NCBI GenBank assembly: GCA_964392615.1 | Contig: CAYMRB010000373.1 | Span: 1-10,121 of the forward strand | Source: CAYMRB01 sp964392615 | GTDB lineage: Bacteria > Planctomycetota > UBA8108 | Length of the DNA stretch: 10,121 bases | Direction of reading: 5' to 3' | Shown here: piece after piece, positions 6,501-10,121 of the stretch | Layout of the letters: each line of letters begins with the position of its first letter | Numbering within the stretch: position 1 is the first letter of the stretch | Made by a program: the position numbers and the translations under genes | Notes under the pieces: generated by a model | Told to the model about the DNA's origin: nothing | Databases searched by the model: none | What the model saw: the letters and a program-made list of their open reading frames with translations, nothing else

Positions 6501-9065
6501 CCCGACACTTCTCCGCCACTCGCCACCGTTCCGACTCGAGCGGCCGCGTCCGTCTCTGGATCGTCGTGGCCGTCGTCGCGGGCATCGCCGGTGTCGCCGC
6601 GATCGCCATCGCGTGGAATGCCGCTGGTGACGAGTCCGACCCTGCGCATCCGGAGAAGGTCGAATACGCGAACGCTTCCGATGCGGTGTGGGCGGAGCGC
6701 CTCGTTTCCGACGACGTCGAGATCGAAAGAGCGTCGTACCGCGAGCTCCTCGCGGGCGGCAAGGACGCGATCCCGGTGCTGATCGCTCTCGTGCGCGGAC
6801 CGTTTCCGGAGGTGCGCGAACGCGCCGGCGATATCCTCGCGCAGATCGGGCCCGACGTCGTCGACGCGGTCGGCGAGCTCGCGACCGACGAGAGCCCCGA
6901 CGTCCGGTACCGCGCGATGTCCATCCTCGGCGACCTCGGACCGGACGCGGCTCCGGCCATCGATGCGCTGATCGCCGGATTGAGCGACGACACGACGTTC
7001 GTAGCCCAGGAGGCGGGGTGGGCGCTCGCGGCCTTGCGCGCGAAGGCAGCCCCCGCCGTCGAGGCTCTCGCTCGCACGCTCGAGCACGACGACTCTCTGA
7101 CCCGCACCTACGCCGCCGGCGCCCTCGCGTCGATCGGCCCGCAGGCGGCCAGTGCGGTGGAAGCTCTGACGCGAGCCCTCGACGCCCCCGACGGCGACAC
7201 GCGGCGCTGCGCCGCCGACGCGCTCGCTGCCATCGGCCCTGCAGCTGCCGGCGCCGTCGATGCACTGATCGGGAAGCTCGACGACGAGAACGTCTACGTG
7301 CGGATTTGCGCGGCCGGCGCCCTCGGCGCGATTGGCGCGCCGGCGCGTTCCGCCGTTCCCGCGCTGGAGAAGGGCATGGCGGATCCGGGCCTCGCGGGAG
7401 AGGCCGCGTGGGCGCTGGGTCGCATCACCGGCGAGCCGCACCCGATCGGAACGGAAACCCCCGCCGTGGAGGTTGGGGCGACACCTCCGGCAGCGGATCC
7501 CGACGCCGCGTTCCACGTCGACAAGCCTCCGACCGACTGGCGCATGCTGGGACGGTCGCCATCGCGCAACACCGTGGTTCCCGCGTGCGGCCTGCCGGAC
7601 GCGTGGGACATCGACACGGAAAAGAACGTCCTGTGGCGGGCGAGCATCGGCTCGGACTGCTACGCGAGCCCGGTGGTGGNNNNNNNNNNACAGCTCCTAC
7701 AATCAGGCCGTGGCGGCCACGGGCCGGCTCTCGTCCTCGGACCCGAACCTGCAGAACATCCCGGTGCGCACGGCCCTGGGCCGGCGCATCCGCCAGGCCT
7801 TCGTCCCGGCTGAAGGCATGGTCTTCGTCGGGGCCCACATTGGGGCCCTCCGCGACCCGAACGCTTTCGACGAACGCGGCGTCCTGCTCGCATTCGATGC
7901 CGCCACGGGCGAGTTCCTCTGGCTGGACAGCTCACCGGGACTCGGGCGCGGTCTCGATGACTTCCTGTTGCCGATCACGACGAGCTCCCCATATGTCGAC
8001 GCGGACCGACTGTGGTACGTGACGGCGCAGTGCCAGCTGCGATGCCTCGACACCGAAGGATTCCGCGACGGCAAGAACGATGGACCGTTCGACGACGAGG
8101 CGTTCGAGTCGGAACACGACGCGGACGTCGTGTGGGAGCTCGACATGGGCGCACGTCTCGGCGTCTTTCCGCACGAGGCGACGAACTGCTCGGTAGTCGC
8201 CGTCGGCGACGTGCTCCTCGTCACGACGGGCAACGGTGTCGACGAAGCGCACACCAACGTCCCCTCGCCTCGAGCGCCGAGCTTCCTCGGTGTCGATCGC
8301 AACTCGGGCAGAGTCCTCTGGCGCGCCATCGGCCCCGGAACGAACATCCTGCACGGACAGTGGAGCAGCCCCGCCATCGCTGTCGTCAATGGCCGCCATC
8401 TCGCGCTCTTCGGAGGCGGTGACGGCTGGCTTCGAGCGCTCGAGGTCGCCACCGGCCGCGAAGTCTGGAGATTCGACGGCAATCCGAAGGAGGCCGTGTG
8501 GAGGCCGAGTGGCGACATCGCCGGCATCGTCTTCCGCAACAACATGATCGGTTGCCCTGTCGTGTACGAGGGCAGGGTGTATGTCGCGATGGGGCAGGAC
8601 CCCGAACACGGTATCGGCGCCGGAAGCGTTCACGCGATCGACCCGGGCGGACGGGGCGATGTCACCGACAGCCGTCGCGTCTGGACCAGCACCGCCATCG
8701 GCCGCTCACTGTCGACGCCCGTCGCCCACGGCGGACTGCTGTTCGTCGGGGACATCGCGGGAATGGTCTGGGCCCTCGACGCGCGCACTGGCGCGACGGT
8801 GTGGTCGCACGATCTGTTCGCGGCGGTCTGGGGCTCGCTCCTCGTCGTCGGCGACCGTCTCTGGGTCGGTGACGAGGACGGCGCGATGACGATCCTGCGC
8901 GCCGGACGCGTCAAGGAGGTCCTGCAGACGAATCTCATGGACTCGCGCATCGCGGCGGCGCCCGCGATCGCCGACGGCGCAGCGTACATCGCGACGGCGC
9001 GCACGCTGTGGGTCATCGGCAAACGCTCGACGAGCCCGCCAACCGAGGACGGCGAAGGTCGGTAG
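6497..9065 (+). CDS. Membrane-anchored HEAT-repeat plus PQQ-type beta-propeller protein, interrupted by an assembly gap
   Basis: The GTG start at 6497 overlaps the previous stop as GTGA, with AAGG 4 bases upstream, which points to translational coupling. The N-terminus is basic, then one helix (about 20-40) anchors the protein with the remainder outside. Residues 75-313 are about seven HEAT/PBS-lyase-like repeats, each with an A-x-x-AL-x-x-IG pattern. After a Pro/Ala linker, the propeller starts at about residue 346 (DWRMLGRSPSRNT). Reading stops at 7679 against ten Ns and resumes in another frame after them, as expected when the gap length is arbitrary. From about 7835 to 9065 the propeller continues with blade motifs LLAFDAATGEFLW, LGVDRNSGRVLW, LRALEVATGREVW and VWALDARTGATVW, plus HGQWSSPAI and FGGGDGW. 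These belong to the PQQ-binding-like propeller family. Whether PQQ is bound is doubtful, since many members are structural. The stretch 7690-7835 is foreign (DNA polymerase I). True missing sequence may be only a few codons. Confidence 0.85.
7680..7689. other. Scaffold gap (ten Ns)
   Basis: Ten consecutive Ns, a conventional placeholder, interrupt the propeller gene directly after SPVV. The coding frame changes across it, so its length should not be taken as measured. Confidence 0.99.
7690..7835 (+). pseudogene. polA: Fragment of DNA polymerase I embedded in the propeller gene (probable assembly chimera)
   Basis: The translation, with codons starting at 7692, gives about 48 residues that match bacterial family A DNA polymerase I: SYNQAVAATGRLSSSDPNLQ, then NIPVR, then GRRIRQAFVPAEG. 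In E. coli Pol I this corresponds to roughly residues 660-704, including the Arg of GRLSS (R668). The match ends where motif A (DYSQIELR, with catalytic D705) should begin. The sequence instead reads HIGALRDPN, which fits the propeller family (compare VGTNNxxxRDP). The words GMVFVGA at 7815-7835 suit both proteins, so the join lies there. There is no start, no stop and no rest of the gene. The adjacent N gap makes a mis-joined contig end much likelier than a real insertion. Confidence 0.88.
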
Positions 9066-9071
9066 CGAACG

Positions 9072-10121
9072 TCAGCGCGTGCGCTTCTTGCCCTTCTTTC
9101 CCTTCTTGCCTCGGGACTGCTGCTTCTGGACGCGCGCCCACTGATCCCTCAGCGTGACCGTGCGATTGAAGACCGGCTTGCCCGGCTTCGAGTCGACGGA
9201 ATCGACGCAGAAGTAGCCCAGGCGCTCGAACTGCACGCGCGTGCCCGGCTCGGCGTCGGCCAGGCTCGGCTCGAGCTTGCAGCCCTCGAGCACCTCGAGC
9301 GAAGCGGAGTTGAGGTTGACGGTGAAGTCCTCGCCTTCCTCGACGTCCTCGGGCGCCTCTTTGGAGAAGAGGTGGTCGTAGAGTCGCACCTGCGTCGAGA
9401 TCGCGTGCTCCGCCGACACCCAGTGCAGGGTCGCCTTGACCTTGCGCCCGTCGGGGGAGTCGCCGCCGCGCGTGGCAGGGTCGTACGTGCAGCGCAGCTC
9501 GACAACATTGCCGTCGTCGTCCTTGACGACGCTCTGGCATGTGATGAAGTACGCGTACCGCAGCCGGACCTCACGCCCCGGAGCGAGGCGGAAGAACTTG
9601 CGCGGCGGATCCTCCATGAAATCGTCGCGCTCGATCCAAAGGACGCGCGAGAACGGCACCTTGCGCGTGCCAGCGCTCGGGTCTTCCGGATTGTTGACCG
9701 CGTCGAGCTCTTCGCTCTCGCCCTCGGGATAGTTCTCGATGACGACGCGCAGCGGACGCAAGACGCCGAGGACGCGCGGCGCGCGCTTGTTCAGGTCCTC
9801 GCGCAGGGCGTTCTCGAGAACGACCTTGTCGATCACCGAGTTGATCTTCGTGACACCGATACGATCACAGAAGCTGCGGATCGACTCCGGCGTGTAGCCG
9901 CGACGACGCAAGCCGCAGATGGTCGGCATGCGGGGATCATCCCAACCGCTCACGACGCCTTCCTCGACGAGGCGAAGCAGCTTCCGCTTGCTCATCACCG
10001 TGTAGGTCAGCTCGAGTCGCGCGAACTCGATCTGCTGCGGCCGGAAGATGCCGAGGGCCTCGAGCAGCCAATCGTAGAGCGGTCGGTGGTTCTCGAACTC
10101 GAGCGTGCAGATCGAGTGCGT
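9072..10121 (-). CDS. glnS: Glutaminyl-tRNA synthetase, C-terminal 349 residues (5' end beyond the window)
   Basis: Class I synthetase that attaches glutamine to tRNA-Gln in the cytoplasm. The visible part begins at THSICTLEFE, about 225 residues into the E. coli enzyme, and runs to the stop at 9072. The KMSKS-equivalent MSKRKL is at visible residues 43-48 (9995-9978), followed by GWDDPRMPT and GLRRRGYTPE, which are diagnostic for GlnRS and not GluRS. The two anticodon-binding beta barrels follow, with REDLNKRAPR, VPFSRVLWIERDDF, CTYDPATRGG, KATLHWVSAEHA, GYFCVDS and KPVFNRTVTLRDQWA. It ends in a Lys-rich tail (GKKGKKGKKRTR) absent from the E. coli protein. The ATG at 9995 and the GTG before it lie inside the KMSKS motif and are not starts. 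Its stop is 6 bases from the stop of the converging propeller gene. Presence of GlnRS suggests direct Gln-tRNA charging. Confidence 0.96.
   Translation of the reverse strand, partial: THSICTLEFENHRPLYDWLLEALGIFRPQQIEFARLELTYTVMSKRKLLRLVEEGVVSGWDDPRMPTICGLRRRGYTPESIRSFCDRIGVTKINSVIDKVVLENALREDLNKRAPRVLGVLRPLRVVIENYPEGESEELDAVNNPEDPSAGTRKVPFSRVLWIERDDFMEDPPRKFFRLAPGREVRLRYAYFITCQSVVKDDDGNVVELRCTYDPATRGGDSPDGRKVKATLHWVSAEHAISTQVRLYDHLFSKEAPEDVEEGEDFTVNLNSASLEVLEGCKLEPSLADAEPGTRVQFERLGYFCVDSVDSKPGKPVFNRTVTLRDQWARVQKQQSRGKKGKKGKKRTR

Noticed and set aside
7690..9065. A genuine polymerase-propeller fusion gene
   Set aside because: Only about 48 residues of polymerase are present, cut off before the catalytic Asp, and they adjoin an N gap. 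The propeller family sequence continues across the segment if it is removed.
9072..9998. A separate 308-residue gene starting at 9998
   Set aside because: The apparent start lies within the MSKRKL motif of GlnRS, and the frame stays open with GlnRS sequence to the window edge at 10121.

Overview
The window is a high-GC bacterial scaffold, most likely from an environmental or metagenomic assembly because it carries a run of ten Ns. The HEAT-repeat plus PQQ-type beta-propeller protein, the DUF4388/TPR-type membrane protein and a bacterial GlnRS together suggest Planctomycetota or a similar high-GC phylum such as Myxococcota. There is no rRNA or other taxonomic marker, so this is inference only.

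Layout. Positions 1-200 hold a CGGNNT-type low-complexity repeat and no assignable gene. A minus-strand gene (201-2360) encodes a DUF4388-like/TPR protein with one transmembrane helix and an extracytoplasmic beta-rich tail. A 299-base divergent intergenic region (2361-2659) follows. Next comes a tight plus-strand run of four genes. The first is a polyprenyl-phosphate-sugar-synthase-like GT2 enzyme (2660-3634). The second is a GT2 paralogue that has lost the catalytic motifs (3597-4700). The third is a polytopic GT-C/ArnT-PMT-like glycosyltransferase (4716-6500). The fourth is a membrane-anchored HEAT-repeat/PQQ-propeller protein (6497-9065). Spacings are a 38-base overlap, a 15-base gap and a 4-base GTGA overlap, so this looks like one transcription unit. 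It converges, 6 bases stop-to-stop, on the 3' part of glnS (minus strand, 9072-10121), whose start lies off the right edge.

Probable joint function (inference). The intact GT2 would charge a polyprenyl phosphate with a sugar on the cytoplasmic side. The degenerate GT2 could be a non-catalytic partner of it. The GT-C enzyme would use the lipid-linked sugar on the outer face of the membrane. The HEAT/propeller protein, anchored on that face, could be a scaffold or an acceptor.

Assembly warning. Immediately right of the N gap, inside the propeller gene, about 145 bases encode a clear piece of DNA polymerase I (around TATGRLSSxDPNLQNIPVR), ending just before the motif A catalytic Asp. Propeller sequence then resumes in the same frame. 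This is most easily read as a chimeric contig end, not a biological fusion. The propeller gene is probably nearly intact in the organism.
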